From Winogradskyella marincola (GTDB lineage Bacteria > Bacteroidota > Bacteroidia > Flavobacteriales > Flavobacteriaceae), in assembly GCF_029624125.1 (NCBI RefSeq), contig NZ_JARSBN010000009.1, positions 58,433 through 122,432 on the forward strand: DNA of 64,000 bases, written 5' to 3'. The notes under the pieces were generated by a model, which was given only the letters and a program-made list of their open reading frames with translations, made no database searches and was not told the DNA's origin. Both the position numbers and the translations under genes were made by a program. Shown here one piece after another: positions 18,417 through 27,074 of the stretch. How positions within the stretch are numbered: the stretch's first letter is position 1; each line of letters begins with the position of its first letter.

Positions 18417-18597
18417 GCCTACATTAGTTATATTTTTTGATAAACTCAACGTTAATTCTTTAAAAAGGGTGAGTTTAAATTGTAAAAGCATGCTGCTAAT
18501 ACATTATGTATTTGGGCAGATCCTTGATCAGTTTGTTAGCCCTAAACTTGTTTTTAAGGAGTTTATACAAAATCCAAAACTGATGTAGGCTTTTTTT
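18417..18597 (+). ncRNA. ssrS: 6S RNA (6S-Flavo type)
   Basis: The 237 bases between zapA and rny have no coding frame but fold into a long imperfect rod. GCCTACATTAGTT (18417-18429) pairs with AACTGATGTAGGC (18578-18590), 13 bp with one G-U. Inside it TTTTGATAAACTC (18435-18447) pairs with GAGTTTATACAAAA (18559-18572) with one bulge, leaving a large internal region. A T-run (18591-18597) follows the closing stem and acts as terminator. A closed rod with a central bubble downstream of zapA is the hallmark of 6S RNA, which binds the housekeeping RNA polymerase and mimics an open promoter. Ends are approximate. Confidence 0.8.
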
Positions 18598-18620
18598 ATA
18601 TACTAAACTAAACACAAATC

Positions 18621-20198
18621 ATGGACACTAACACGATACTATTTATAGTTGGAGGAGTGGTATTAGGATTAATAATAGGATACGTTATAGCTAAATCTCT
18701 AGAGAAAGGCAAAGCGTCTAAATTAATTGCTAATGCAGAGAACGAATCCAAATCAATTTTAAAACAAGCTAAAGCAGATTCTGAAGCTTTAAAAAAGGAT
18801 AAAATACTGCAAGCCAAAGAAAAATTTATTGAGCTTAAAGCAGAGCACGAAAAGGTAATTTTGTCGAGAGACAAAAAAATGGCAGAAGCAGAAAAGCGTA
18901 TTAGAGATAAAGAATCTCAGGTTTCTAATGAATTATCTAAAGCAAAAAAATCTAATCAATCTTTAGACGATAAAATAAAGGACTACAACTTTAGACTTGA
19001 ATTCTTAGATAAGAAGAAAGACGAAATAGAAAAAGCGCACAAAAACCAAATTAAGCAGCTTGAAGTTATTTCTCAATTATCTGCAGAAGAAGCAAAAGAA
19101 CAATTGGTAGAATCTTTAAAAGAAGAGGCTAAAACCGATGCAATGGCTTATGTGCAAGACAGATTAGAAGAAGCTAAATTAACCGCACAGCAAGAGGCTA
19201 AAAAGATTATCATTAATACGATTCAGCGTATAGGTACAGAAGAAGCAGTAGACAACTGTGTGTCTGTATTTAATATAGAGTCAGATGACGTTAAAGGTAG
19301 AATTATAGGTAGAGAAGGTCGTAACATTAGAGCTATTGAAGCAGCAACTGGTGTAGAAATTATTGTAGATGATACTCCAGAAGCTATTATTTTATCTTGT
19401 TTTGATTCTGTAAGACGAGAAATAGCACGTTTATCGCTTCATAAGTTAGTAACAGATGGTAGAATTCATCCTGCGCGTATTGAAGAAGTTGTTAAAAAGA
19501 CAACTAAGCAAATAGAACAAGAAATTATAGAGGTTGGTAAGCGTACAGTAATAGATCTAGGGATACACGGCTTGCACCCAGAATTAATAAAAATGGTTGG
19601 TCGTATGAAATATCGTTCATCTTACGGTCAAAACCTGCTACAACACTCTAGAGAAGTTGCTAAACTTTGTGGTGTTATGGCTGCCGAATTAGGATTAAAT
19701 CCTAAGTTAGCTAAAAGAGCTGGTTTATTACACGATATAGGTAAAGTACCATCGTCTGAAACAGATGTTGAAACTCCACACGCTATATTAGGTATGCAAT
19801 GGGCAGAAAAGCATGGCGAAAAACCAGAGGTTTGTAATGCTATTGGAGCGCACCACGATGAAATTGAAATGACAACGTTGTTATCTCCAATAATTCAGGT
19901 ATGTGATGCTATCTCAGGCGCAAGACCAGGAGCGAGAAGACAAGTTTTAGATTCTTACATACAACGTCTTAAAGATTTAGAAGATGTAGCATTTGGCTTT
20001 ACAGGTGTTAAGAAAGCATATGCAATACAAGCAGGTAGAGAATTACGTGTTATTGTAGAGAGCGAAAAAGTATCTGATGATAAAGCTGCAAGCTTATCTT
20101 TTGAGATTTCTCAGAAAATCCAAACAGATATGACGTATCCTGGACAGGTAAAAGTTACTGTAATTAGAGAAACAAGAGCAGTGAATATTGCTAAATAA
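18621..20198 (+). CDS. rny: Ribonuclease Y
   Basis: A 525-residue membrane-anchored endoribonuclease initiating mRNA decay. Order: one N-terminal membrane helix (about 5-25, [19 protein letters not shown]), a Lys/Glu-rich coiled coil (about 30-200), a KH RNA-binding domain (about 215-280, [19 protein letters not shown]) and an HD domain (about 330-430) with the metal motif LLHDIGK. Full family length. Follows the 6S RNA with its own 24-base leader and ends at the hairpin at 20223. Confidence 0.95.
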   Translation: MDTNTILFIVGGVVLGLIIGYVIAKSLEKGKASKLIANAENESKSILKQAKADSEALKKDKILQAKEKFIELKAEHEKVILSRDKKMAEAEKRIRDKESQVSNELSKAKKSNQSLDDKIKDYNFRLEFLDKKKDEIEKAHKNQIKQLEVISQLSAEEAKEQLVESLKEEAKTDAMAYVQDRLEEAKLTAQQEAKKIIINTIQRIGTEEAVDNCVSVFNIESDDVKGRIIGREGRNIRAIEAATGVEIIVDDTPEAIILSCFDSVRREIARLSLHKLVTDGRIHPARIEEVVKKTTKQIEQEIIEVGKRTVIDLGIHGLHPELIKMVGRMKYRSSYGQNLLQHSREVAKLCGVMAAELGLNPKLAKRAGLLHDIGKVPSSETDVETPHAILGMQWAEKHGEKPEVCNAIGAHHDEIEMTTLLSPIIQVCDAISGARPGARRQVLDSYIQRLKDLEDVAFGFTGVKKAYAIQAGRELRVIVESEKVSDDKAASLSFEISQKIQTDMTYPGQVKVTVIRETRAVNIAK

Positions 20199-20222
20199 AG
20201 ATAACTAACTCAAGTAATGGTA

Positions 20223-20255
20223 AAAGGGTGTTCTATTAGTTTAGAGCACCTTTTT
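20223..20255. terminator. Terminator between convergent rny and xerD
   Basis: AAAGGGTGTTCT (20223-20234) pairs imperfectly with AGAGCACCTTT (20243-20253), one bulge and one wobble, followed by a T-run that runs directly into the xerD stop codon. Confidence 0.6.
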
Positions 20256-21162
20256 ATTTTCTGGGATGAAATGCGTTTAGCACATCACTAAGATGAGAAC
20301 GGTCTACATGCATATACACTTCTGTGGTGGTAATACTTTCGTGGCCAAGCATCATTTGTATGGCTCTAAGATCGGCTCCATTTTCTAATAAGTGCGTTGC
20401 AAATGAATGTCTAAAGGTGTGAGGAGAGACAGTTTTCTTTAAGCCAGATTTTTTAACTAAATTCTTAATTATTGTAAAAATCATGGCTCTGGTAAGTTTG
20501 TTACCTTTATAATTAAGGAATAGAATATCTTTAGATTCTGGATTTACATTAATATGGTTTCTTATATCTTTCCATATAAGTATATATTTTTGTGTAGACT
20601 CACCTATAGGAACAAAACGCTGTTTGTCGCCTTTTCCTGTTACCTTAATAAACCCTTCATCAAAAAACAAATCAGAAATTTTTAATTCTATAAGTTCACT
20701 AACACGAAGTCCGCAACTGTACAAGGTTTCTATAATTGCTCTGTTACGTTCACCAAGATTAATACCTTGGTACTGGTAGCTTAGATCAATAGTGTCTATT
20801 AATAAATCAATGTCATCAATAGATAAGGTGTCCGGAAGCTTTCTGCCTATTTTTGGAGATTCAATTAAGTCCATAGGATTAGAATCTCTGTAATTTTCAA
20901 AAACTAAATAATCAAAAAAGTTTCTCAAACCAGAAATTAACCGTCCTTGAGATCTTGGGTTTATCGTTTTAGATATAGTATATATAAATTGTTTTATAAG
21001 ATCGTTATTTATCTTATCTGGAGATATATCTATTTGATTGTCTTCTAAATAGCTTGTAAGTTTCTTAATATCATAGTTATAATTCTCAATAGAATTTTGA
21101 GACAAACCACGTTCAATTTGTAAATAGTGTCTGTAATCTTTTATTGCTTGAGGCCATTTCAT
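20254..21162 (-). CDS. xerD: Tyrosine recombinase XerD
   Basis: A 302-residue site-specific recombinase that, with a XerC-type partner, resolves chromosome dimers at dif. The N-terminal SAM-like DNA-binding domain (1-100) contains YLQIERGLSQNSIENY. The catalytic domain shows the conserved set: Arg in SCGLRVSEL, His and Arg in HTFRHSFATH, His in LGHESITTTEVY and the Tyr nucleophile in the same segment. Normal family length (~298). It is the last gene of a leftward run with three small envelope genes upstream. Confidence 0.93.
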   Translation of the reverse strand: MKWPQAIKDYRHYLQIERGLSQNSIENYNYDIKKLTSYLEDNQIDISPDKINNDLIKQFIYTISKTINPRSQGRLISGLRNFFDYLVFENYRDSNPMDLIESPKIGRKLPDTLSIDDIDLLIDTIDLSYQYQGINLGERNRAIIETLYSCGLRVSELIELKISDLFFDEGFIKVTGKGDKQRFVPIGESTQKYILIWKDIRNHINVNPESKDILFLNYKGNKLTRAMIFTIIKNLVKKSGLKKTVSPHTFRHSFATHLLENGADLRAIQMMLGHESITTTEVYMHVDRSHLSDVLNAFHPRK

Positions 21163-21187
21163 GGTTTAGTGTTCTAAACTCAGTACT

Positions 21188-21715
21188 CTATAATAAGTTG
21201 TAAATTTTTTCTTTAATTATAGGTAATTTCTTTTTTGATCGTTTTGAAGGTGAGATTTTATTAGAGTCCTTTTCTGAAGTTATAGTTATCGAATGAGTAC
21301 CATTTAATAAATTTTTTAAGTAAAATTCATAAGGTAATTTAATGCTTAATCTATGATTTATAAGGTCGTCGTCTCTTTTTGTAAAAAAAGTAGATATTTT
21401 ATCTGTTTCATAAGTACTAAGACCTTCTTTGATCTCGATATTACTTACCTTGTCATCATTCTTTAGATAAATATTGAAATTGACGGTTACAGAATCTGTT
21501 TTTTTATCTATTCGTCTAAATGTAGCGTCTAATTTAGTTATTTTATAATTTGCGTCTTCATAGTCAATTGGTTTTACGAAGTATTGCATATTTCCGTCAC
21601 CTAGATAAAAGTCTTCAATATATTTAGAAACTTTACCTGTTGAACGTGGTTTAACACCAACACAGCTGTATAATAAAACAATTATTATTGTATATATAAT
21701 ATGTCTTTTATTCAT
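21188..21715 (-). CDS. Lipoprotein of unknown function
   Basis: A 175-residue protein with lipoprotein signal MNKRHIIYTIIIVLLYSC and mature start CVGVKPRS. The body is beta-rich and charged, and the C-terminus is strongly basic (SKKKLPIIKEKIYNLL). Its start overlaps the upstream gene by 8 bases. I do not recognise a family. Codon use is more A/T-rich than in xerD, which fits a lineage-specific gene. Confidence 0.6.
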   Translation of the reverse strand: MNKRHIIYTIIIVLLYSCVGVKPRSTGKVSKYIEDFYLGDGNMQYFVKPIDYEDANYKITKLDATFRRIDKKTDSVTVNFNIYLKNDDKVSNIEIKEGLSTYETDKISTFFTKRDDDLINHRLSIKLPYEFYLKNLLNGTHSITITSEKDSNKISPSKRSKKKLPIIKEKIYNLL

Positions 21716-22154
21716 TTCTTAAATCTTTAAAGGTAAATCTTTTTTTGCTTAATGAATCTTCTGAAAATCTAGAAAAATTAGATTTATTATTTAGAGCAGT
21801 TATACTAGTTATTTCGCTTAAAGAATCTACCATATGTTGATAAAATACAAGCGTGTAATTTGGTTTCTCAATTGTTTTATAGATATTGTCTTTTAGTATT
21901 GTAGAATCTAAATCAATGAATAGGTAGGTGCTGTAGTCTTTATGTGAAATAGTTTTGTAAAGAACAAGTTCTTCTTTTTCAAAAATTTGTTTAAGTTCTT
22001 CAGCTTCATTAACTGAAGCACTATTTTTTTCTATTTCAGTCTCACCTTTCTTTAAAAGGTAAATATGTCCATCAAAAAGATTTATTTCTTTAGTGTTGTT
22101 GCCTCCACAGTTTACAAAAAGATAAAAAAAAATGGGTAAAATAACTCTACCCAT
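21708..22154 (-). CDS. Probable lipoprotein of unknown function
   Basis: With the start at the ATG at 22154, the 148-residue product begins MGRVILPIFFYLFVNCGGN, a short lipoprotein-like signal. A longer frame starts at 22199 but would put 15 extra residues before the hydrophobic segment and overlap the upstream gene. The body (KEINLFDGHIYLLKKGE, YSTYLFIDLDSTIL) has no motif I can place. Overlaps the next gene by 8 bases, so the two are probably translated together. Confidence 0.55.
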   Translation of the reverse strand: MGRVILPIFFYLFVNCGGNNTKEINLFDGHIYLLKKGETEIEKNSASVNEAEELKQIFEKEELVLYKTISHKDYSTYLFIDLDSTILKDNIYKTIEKPNYTLVFYQHMVDSLSEITSITALNNKSNFSRFSEDSLSKKRFTFKDLRNE

Positions 22155-22173
22155 TCTTTTAGTATATGTAAAA

Positions 22174-22455
22174 TTATTCACCAGTGATGATAGTTTCATA
22201 AGTTACAACTAAACCTAAAATACTTTTAGTTTTGATATCTACAGTAGAAATTTTAGAAATTCCTCCTTGCTTTGCAGCACTTTTAATACTAGCATCTTCG
22301 TCAAAAGCAAAACCTAATACAACTGTAGCACTAGATTTACCAACTTTTGAACCTACTGGATTACTTGTAGCTGTAACAGGCATTGTAATAGAACAAGAGC
22401 TAAAAGAAATTGTCATAAGTACTACAAAAGCACATCTTAAAAAATTGTTTTTCAT
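22174..22455 (-). CDS. TRL-like family small lipoprotein
   Basis: A 93-residue protein: lipoprotein signal (FVVLMTISFSSC), then SITMPVTATSNPVGSKVGKS, LGFAFDEDASIKSAAKQGGI and KISTVDIKTKSILGLVVTYE. This Gly/Ser-rich body with AAKQGGI matches the TRL-like lipoprotein family, whose role is unknown. First gene of the leftward run that ends in xerD; a good promoter lies just upstream. Confidence 0.7.
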   Translation of the reverse strand: MKNNFLRCAFVVLMTISFSSCSITMPVTATSNPVGSKVGKSSATVVLGFAFDEDASIKSAAKQGGISKISTVDIKTKSILGLVVTYETIITGE

Positions 22456-22481
22456 TTTATAATTGGTTTTAGATTAAAAAC

Positions 22482-22511
22482 CAAATATATTAATTCTCTC
22501 TAAATAGGCAA
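22482..22511 (-). promoter_or_regulatory. Promoter for the TRL-like gene and downstream lipoprotein genes
   Basis: On the minus strand CTTG (22512-22509), a 19-base spacer, then TATATTTG (22489-22482), matching the Bacteroidota -33/-7 consensus. The predicted start site lies near 22475, giving a leader of about 20 bases. Confidence 0.6.
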
Positions 22512-22767
22512 GTATATTTTTTGTTTATGGCACTGAAAAACAATGTCATAGTGCTCTCTTTGGGGAGTCTGAAGTATTTGTTATTACTATATCTGTTAAA
22601 AAATGTTATCATTTTTTTTGTTTTAAAAAAGTTAAAACTATTATTTAGAGTTAATTAAAATAATGCTGATAGTCAATTGTTTAAGTTTTTTTTCTTGCTT
22701 TTTTAAATATCGACGAAATACAGTTTTTGTTAACATTTTTTTTAAGTTTTAACTGTAGTGTTTAACT

Positions 22768-22775
22768 TACATTTG
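22768..22775 (+). promoter_or_regulatory. Likely -7 element for the beta-barrel gene at 22809
   Basis: TACATTTG matches TAnnTTTG exactly. The -33 position lacks a TTTG (the sequence there is AAGTTTT), so strength is uncertain. Confidence 0.45.
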
Positions 22776-22808
22776 CCGACCAAATTCAAATTTTAAAATT
22801 TAAAAATT

Positions 22809-23429
22809 ATGAAAAAAGTATTACTTACAGCTGCTATAGCAGTATTCGGTTTAACAAACATGAACGCTCAAGAAGATGAAAAAACTTTTGGTTTTTCTGA
22901 AGGTGATTTCTTCGTAGAAGGTAATGTTAGTTTTAACAGTGAAAATGACAAAAATATTGATGAAAAATCAAACGAATTTAACATTAGCCCAAAAGTAGGT
23001 TACTTCATCAATGATGATTTAGCTATTGGTGCTGAGTTATTATTTGCTTCTTCAAAAACTGAATTAGATGGTACTGATACATCTGATTTTTCTGGTTTTG
23101 GTGTTGGTGCTTTTGGACGTTACTATTTCTTAGATTTAGGTGAGCGTTTTAAGACTAATGCAGAGTTCGGTGTTGGTTATGCTAGCATGGAAGATAAACT
23201 TGCTGAAGTAAAAGAAAATTCTTTTGGAGCTGGTCTTGGTTTAGGTATCAACTATTTCGTAACTGAGAAAATTGCTTTAACTTTTGGTTTAAAGAATATT
23301 TTATCTTTCTCTTCTACTAAATTAGATGTTGATGGAGCAGAAGCAGAAACAAGCTTTAACTTAGGTTTTGGTGATGTAGCTAACCCATTTGGAGGTAACG
23401 CATCTTTTGGTTTATTATTTGTATTCTAA
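22809..23429 (+). CDS. Outer-membrane beta-barrel protein
   Basis: A 206-residue protein with signal MKKVLLTAAIAVFGLTNMNAQ. The body is eight or so amphipathic strands of the OmpA/porin-like small-barrel kind (FFVEGNVSFNSEND, FNISPKVGYFINDDLAIGAEL, FGVGAFGRYYF, SFGLLFVF) ending in Phe. Gly- and Thr-rich with strict A/T-ending codons, which suggests high expression. Single-gene unit closed by the hairpin at 23451. Function beyond a structural or transport barrel is unknown. Confidence 0.85.
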   Translation: MKKVLLTAAIAVFGLTNMNAQEDEKTFGFSEGDFFVEGNVSFNSENDKNIDEKSNEFNISPKVGYFINDDLAIGAELLFASSKTELDGTDTSDFSGFGVGAFGRYYFLDLGERFKTNAEFGVGYASMEDKLAEVKENSFGAGLGLGINYFVTEKIALTFGLKNILSFSSTKLDVDGAEAETSFNLGFGDVANPFGGNASFGLLFVF

Positions 23430-23450
23430 GACTACAAAAAACTAAACATA

Positions 23451-23481
23451 AAAAACCGAAGCAGTAATGCTTCGGTTTTTT
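23451..23481 (+). terminator. Terminator of the beta-barrel gene
   Basis: AAAAACCGAAGCA (23451-23463), loop GTAA, then TGCTTCGG followed by a run of seven T. A strong rightward hairpin just before aroQ. Confidence 0.88.
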
Positions 23482-23509
23482 TATGCGCTTATTTTTCTAT
23501 ATTTACTTT

Positions 23510-23929
23510 ATGAAGAAGCTTGTTATAATCAACGGACCTAATTTGAATCTTTTAGGTAAAAGAGAACCCGAAATATATGGTAGTCAAACTTTTGAAGACT
23601 ACTTAGAAGCACTAAAATCTAAATATAATAATGTAGATTTAGAGTATTTTCAATCTAATATTGAAGGTGAGCTTATAGACAAGCTACAAGAGGTTGGTTT
23701 TAGTTATGATGGTATTATCCTTAATGCTGCTGCTTACACGCATACTTCTGTTGGTATTGGAGATGCTGTAAAAGCTATTGAAGTACCAGTTGTAGAGGTT
23801 CATATTTCTAACACATTTTCACGAGAGGAGTTTAGACATCAATCTTATATTTCACCAAATGCAAAAGGTGTAATTCTTGGTTTTGGTCTTAAAAGTTATG
23901 ATTTAGCAATTGAAAGTTTTATCTTTTAA
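23510..23929 (+). CDS. aroQ: Type II 3-dehydroquinate dehydratase
   Basis: A 139-residue shikimate-pathway enzyme converting 3-dehydroquinate to 3-dehydroshikimate. Clear family motifs: IINGPNLNLLGKREPEIYG with the active-site Tyr, EYFQSNIEGELID, LNAAAYTHTSVGIGDA and VEVHISN, with Glu/His near the C-terminal part of the site. The ATG at 23510 gives the usual length; nine extra codons upstream (to 23483) are in frame but hold no conserved sequence. Two bases separate it from the next beta-barrel gene. Confidence 0.94.
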   Translation: MKKLVIINGPNLNLLGKREPEIYGSQTFEDYLEALKSKYNNVDLEYFQSNIEGELIDKLQEVGFSYDGIILNAAAYTHTSVGIGDAVKAIEVPVVEVHISNTFSREEFRHQSYISPNAKGVILGFGLKSYDLAIESFIF

Positions 23930-23931
23930 GA

Positions 23932-24405
23932 ATGAAAACCTTAGCCTTCACTTTATTGGTTGCTTGTTTTTGCACAATACTTTCTGCGCAAACAGAATTT
24001 GGTGTTAAAGGTGGATTAAACTTTACCTTTTTTAAAGTTACCGAAGGAGATTTTGGCACTAATCCAGATACTGAGATTGGTTATTATGGAGGTGTTTTTG
24101 TAGATTTTCCGATAGATAATGGCTTTCATCTACAACCTGAATTGTTGTACAAAGGTGTTGGAGATTTCAAATTTTTAAACGCACCTATTTATCTAAAATA
24201 TGATGTATATGAGAATGTACACATTTTGGTTGGCCCAAGTTTAAACTACTTTTTCGATTTTTTCTCTAATAAGTTTAAAGTACGTGCAGATTTGAGTTTA
24301 GATTATGACTTTTCTTCAGATTTAAGTATGCATATGAAATACACCATAGGATTAGAAGAATTATCTCCCAATGTACTTTTCATGGGACTAGGATATAGAT
24401 TATAA
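23932..24405 (+). CDS. PorT-like outer-membrane beta-barrel protein
   Basis: A 157-residue exported protein (signal MKTLAFTLLVACFCTILSAQ). It begins TEFGVKGGLNFTFF and has YYGGVFVDFPIDNGFHLQPELLYKG, the pattern of the small eight-stranded 'outer membrane beta-barrel' (PorT-like) family. It is short for the family, having lost some loops. Two bases after aroQ, so co-transcribed, without an obvious functional link. Confidence 0.8.
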   Translation: MKTLAFTLLVACFCTILSAQTEFGVKGGLNFTFFKVTEGDFGTNPDTEIGYYGGVFVDFPIDNGFHLQPELLYKGVGDFKFLNAPIYLKYDVYENVHILVGPSLNYFFDFFSNKFKVRADLSLDYDFSSDLSMHMKYTIGLEELSPNVLFMGLGYRL

Positions 24406-24436
24406 AAAAAGCGATTCTTTACGAATCGCTTTTTTA
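24404..24436. terminator. Bidirectional terminator between the barrel gene and lpdA
   Basis: GCGATTC (24411-24417), loop TTTAC, GAATCGC (24423-24429), preceded by seven A and followed by six T. Works for the rightward gene ending at 24405 and for lpdA ending at 24458. Confidence 0.88.
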
Positions 24437-24457
24437 TTTATTATGGTTGTTATTTTA

Positions 24458-25834
24458 TTATAAATGAATGACTTCATCATAAGCATCTGCAACAGCTTCC
24501 ATAACCGCTTCACTCATTGTTGGGTGAGGATGAACTGCTTTTAATACTTCGTGACCAGTAGTTTCTAATTTACGACCTAATACAGCTTCAGCAATCATGT
24601 CTGTAACACCAGCACCAATCATGTGGCAACCTAACCACTCACCATATTTAGCATCAAAAATTACTTTTACAAAACCGTCTTTGTTTCCACCAGCACTTGC
24701 TTTACCAGAAGCAGAGAATGGGAACTTACCAACTTTAATATCGTAACCTTGCTCTTTAGCTTGCGCTTCAGTAAGACCAACACTTGCTATTTCTGGAGTA
24801 CAATATGTACAACCAGGAATATTACCGTAATCTAATGCCTCTACATGCATTCCTGCAATTTTTTCAACACAAAGAATACCTTCAGCAGAAGCAACGTGAG
24901 CTAAAGCTTGACCAGGAGTAACATCTCCAATAGCATAATAGCCAGGTATGTTAGTTTGGTAATAGTCGTTTACTAAGATTTTATCTCTATCTACAGCAAT
25001 ACCTACGTCTTCTAAACCAATATTTTCGATATTAGATTTAATACCCACAGCAGATAATACAACGTCAGCTTCTAAAATTTCTTCGCCTTTTTTAGTTTTT
25101 ACAGTAGCTTTTACACCTTCGCCAGATGTATCTACAGATAATACTTCTGAAGATGTCATTACCTTAATACCATTCTTTTTGAAGCTACGCTCTAGCTGCT
25201 TAGAAACTTCATCATCTTCTACAGGTACAATTTTTGGCATGTACTCAACAATAGTAACTTCTGTACCCATTGAGTTGTAGAAGTAAGCAAACTCTACACC
25301 AATAGCACCAGAACCAACAACTATTAATTTCTTAGGCTGCTTATCAAGACTCATAGCTTGTCTGTAACCTATTACTTTTTTGCCATCTTGTGGTAGGCTT
25401 GGTAATTCGCGAGAGCGTGCACCAGTTGCTACTATAATATGATCGGCAGAATATTCTTTACCATCTACATCAACTTTTTTTCCAGCTTTAAGTTTTCCGA
25501 AACCATCAATAACGTCTATTTTGTTCTTTTTCATTAAGAACTTAACACCATTACTCATACCTTCTGCAACACCACGACTACGTTTTACAACAGCATCAAA
25601 ATCGTGTTCTGCATCTTTAACTTTTAAACCGTAATCTTCAGCATGTTTTAAATATTCAAAAACCTGAGCAGATTTTAAAAGGGCTTTTGTAGGGATACAA
25701 CCCCAATTTAAACATATACCACCAAGATTTTCTTTTTCTATAATGGCTGTTTTAAAACCTAATTGAGATGCTCTAATTGCTGCTACGTAGCCACCAGGAC
25801 CACTTCCTAATACTATGATATCGTATTTACTCAT
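24458..25834 (-). CDS. lpdA: Dihydrolipoyl dehydrogenase (E3)
   Basis: A 458-residue flavoprotein reoxidising lipoamide in 2-oxoacid dehydrogenase complexes and glycine cleavage. FAD motif GSGPGGYVAA at the N-terminus, redox disulfide in GGICLNWGCIPTK (C41, C46), NAD motif VVGSGAIGVEFAYF, second FAD motif YYAIGDVTPG and the catalytic His-Glu in HPHPTMSEAVMEA. Full length. Single leftward gene ended by the hairpin at 24404. Confidence 0.96.
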   Translation of the reverse strand: MSKYDIIVLGSGPGGYVAAIRASQLGFKTAIIEKENLGGICLNWGCIPTKALLKSAQVFEYLKHAEDYGLKVKDAEHDFDAVVKRSRGVAEGMSNGVKFLMKKNKIDVIDGFGKLKAGKKVDVDGKEYSADHIIVATGARSRELPSLPQDGKKVIGYRQAMSLDKQPKKLIVVGSGAIGVEFAYFYNSMGTEVTIVEYMPKIVPVEDDEVSKQLERSFKKNGIKVMTSSEVLSVDTSGEGVKATVKTKKGEEILEADVVLSAVGIKSNIENIGLEDVGIAVDRDKILVNDYYQTNIPGYYAIGDVTPGQALAHVASAEGILCVEKIAGMHVEALDYGNIPGCTYCTPEIASVGLTEAQAKEQGYDIKVGKFPFSASGKASAGGNKDGFVKVIFDAKYGEWLGCHMIGAGVTDMIAEAVLGRKLETTGHEVLKAVHPHPTMSEAVMEAVADAYDEVIHL

Positions 25835-25890
25835 GAGTAATTTTTTTGTTGAATTTTAAGAGTACGAATTTACGAAACCAAAACGTAATA

Positions 25891-26442
25891 TTAAAGGTCT
25901 TCTGTAAAATGTCTTTTGCCTTTGTCTTTAGCAAATTTTTCTTGATTGTAATCCTTTGATTTTCCTTTAGGTATAGATAAGGATTGCCAATTTTTTCCTT
26001 TGACAAGTTTACCTAAAAAAACAATTTGCCCAACATGATAAGCGTAGTGCATCATTTGCCTGTTTATAGCTTCAACTACAGTGTGGCCTTGGTTTCTTAT
26101 GTAAATAATGCGTTCTAAATCTTCATCATTTAAAGGCTTTATTGCGGTGAATAAACAATCCCAACCTTTGTTCCAGGCCTTAAGTAATTCTTCTTTAGAA
26201 TGAAATGAATCTATGAATTCTTGGTCGCGTTGTCGCCATTCTTTCTCACCATCTTCGGTTAAAAAATTGGTCCAGCGACTTAGCATATTGCCCACAATGT
26301 GCTTTATTATGATAGAAATTGAGTTAGAATCGTCTTCAAATTCTTTTTTTAATTCTTCAAAAGTTAATTGGCTAAGGGTTTTATCGCCAAGACTTTTGTA
26401 GTATTCAAATTGTTTTATGCTACTTGCCAGATAACTATTCAT
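25891..26442 (-). CDS. DUF1572 / DinB-like protein
   Basis: A 183-residue helical protein. It has the four-helix DinB-like layout with candidate metal-binding histidines in SIIIKHIVGNMLSRW and MMHYAYHVGQIVFLGKL. I choose the ATG at 26442 (MNSYLASSIKQFEYY), which overlaps the msrB stop region by 8 bases; eight extra codons upstream carry no conserved sequence. The family is related to bacillithiol/mycothiol transferases, but the substrate here is unknown. Translationally coupled to msrB, which hints at redox or thiol stress. Confidence 0.75.
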   Translation of the reverse strand: MNSYLASSIKQFEYYKSLGDKTLSQLTFEELKKEFEDDSNSISIIIKHIVGNMLSRWTNFLTEDGEKEWRQRDQEFIDSFHSKEELLKAWNKGWDCLFTAIKPLNDEDLERIIYIRNQGHTVVEAINRQMMHYAYHVGQIVFLGKLVKGKNWQSLSIPKGKSKDYNQEKFAKDKGKRHFTEDL

Positions 26443-26932
26443 CTTTATTATTGTCTTCAGAAACAAATTTTAATGCTACACCATTAATACAATGGCGTTT
26501 TCCTGTGGTGGCTTTTGGGCCATCATTAAATACGTGACCTAAGTGTCCACCACATGTTGCGCAGTGCTCTTCGGTACGTGCATAACCAATCTCATAATCT
26601 GTAGAAAAGGCAACGTTACCTTCAATCTCTTTATCAAAACTTGGCCAGCCACTACCAGAATCAAATTTATGTTCACTTTTAAATAAAGGAGTGTCACATG
26701 CAGCGCAATGATATACGCCTTTTTCATAATTTTTATTCAAAGCACTGGAAAACGCTCGTTCTGTACCTGCTTCTCTAAGAACATAATATTCCATTTCGGA
26801 TAATTCGGCTTTCCATTCAGCGTCAGTTTTGGTAACAGGAAAATCCTCTTTTTGTTCATTTTCTTTTTTTTGAGCTGAAGAATTACAACTCATAAACAAA
26901 CTCAATACCAGCAATAATGTGATCTTTTTCAT
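26435..26932 (-). CDS. msrB: Lipoprotein peptide-methionine (R)-S-oxide reductase
   Basis: A 165-residue MsrB reducing methionine-R-sulfoxide in proteins. Zinc cysteines are in CAAC (C76, C79) and CATC (C124, C127), the active site is GKRHCING (C148), and SGSGWPSF is the substrate-site motif. The N-terminus MKKITLLLVLSLFMSC is a lipoprotein signal, so the enzyme works in the periplasm or at the outer membrane and not in the cytosol. The common resolving-Cys position near the N-terminus is not obvious. Heads a two-gene leftward unit. Confidence 0.93.
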   Translation of the reverse strand: MKKITLLLVLSLFMSCNSSAQKKENEQKEDFPVTKTDAEWKAELSEMEYYVLREAGTERAFSSALNKNYEKGVYHCAACDTPLFKSEHKFDSGSGWPSFDKEIEGNVAFSTDYEIGYARTEEHCATCGGHLGHVFNDGPKATTGKRHCINGVALKFVSEDNNKDE

Positions 26933-27074
26933 AGCTTAAATTTAAGTAATTTTATTCAGGTCTTCGGTCGAGTTAAGATAACTTTAATTACAGAAAATGT
27001 AATATTTATTTTACGTTGGCATTTATGTTTAGAAGTTATTATTCGTTAACTTTAGGCTTTAATATAAATATACG

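Larger units (their letters stand above)
22456..22808. other. Intergenic region, 353 bases, between divergent envelope genes
   Basis: Very A/T-rich with several T-runs. It holds the leftward promoter at 22482-22511 and a rightward -7 element TACATTTG at 22768-22775, 33 bases before the ATG at 22809. I see no RNA fold or coding frame in the middle. Confidence 0.6.

Noticed and set aside
20254-21162. XerD as an integrase of a mobile element
   Set aside because: Sequence and length fit housekeeping XerD; no attachment repeats, phage genes or tRNA are nearby.
22232-22462. Plus-strand frame opposite the TRL-like lipoprotein
   Set aside because: Fully antisense to a gene with a clear lipoprotein signal and promoter.
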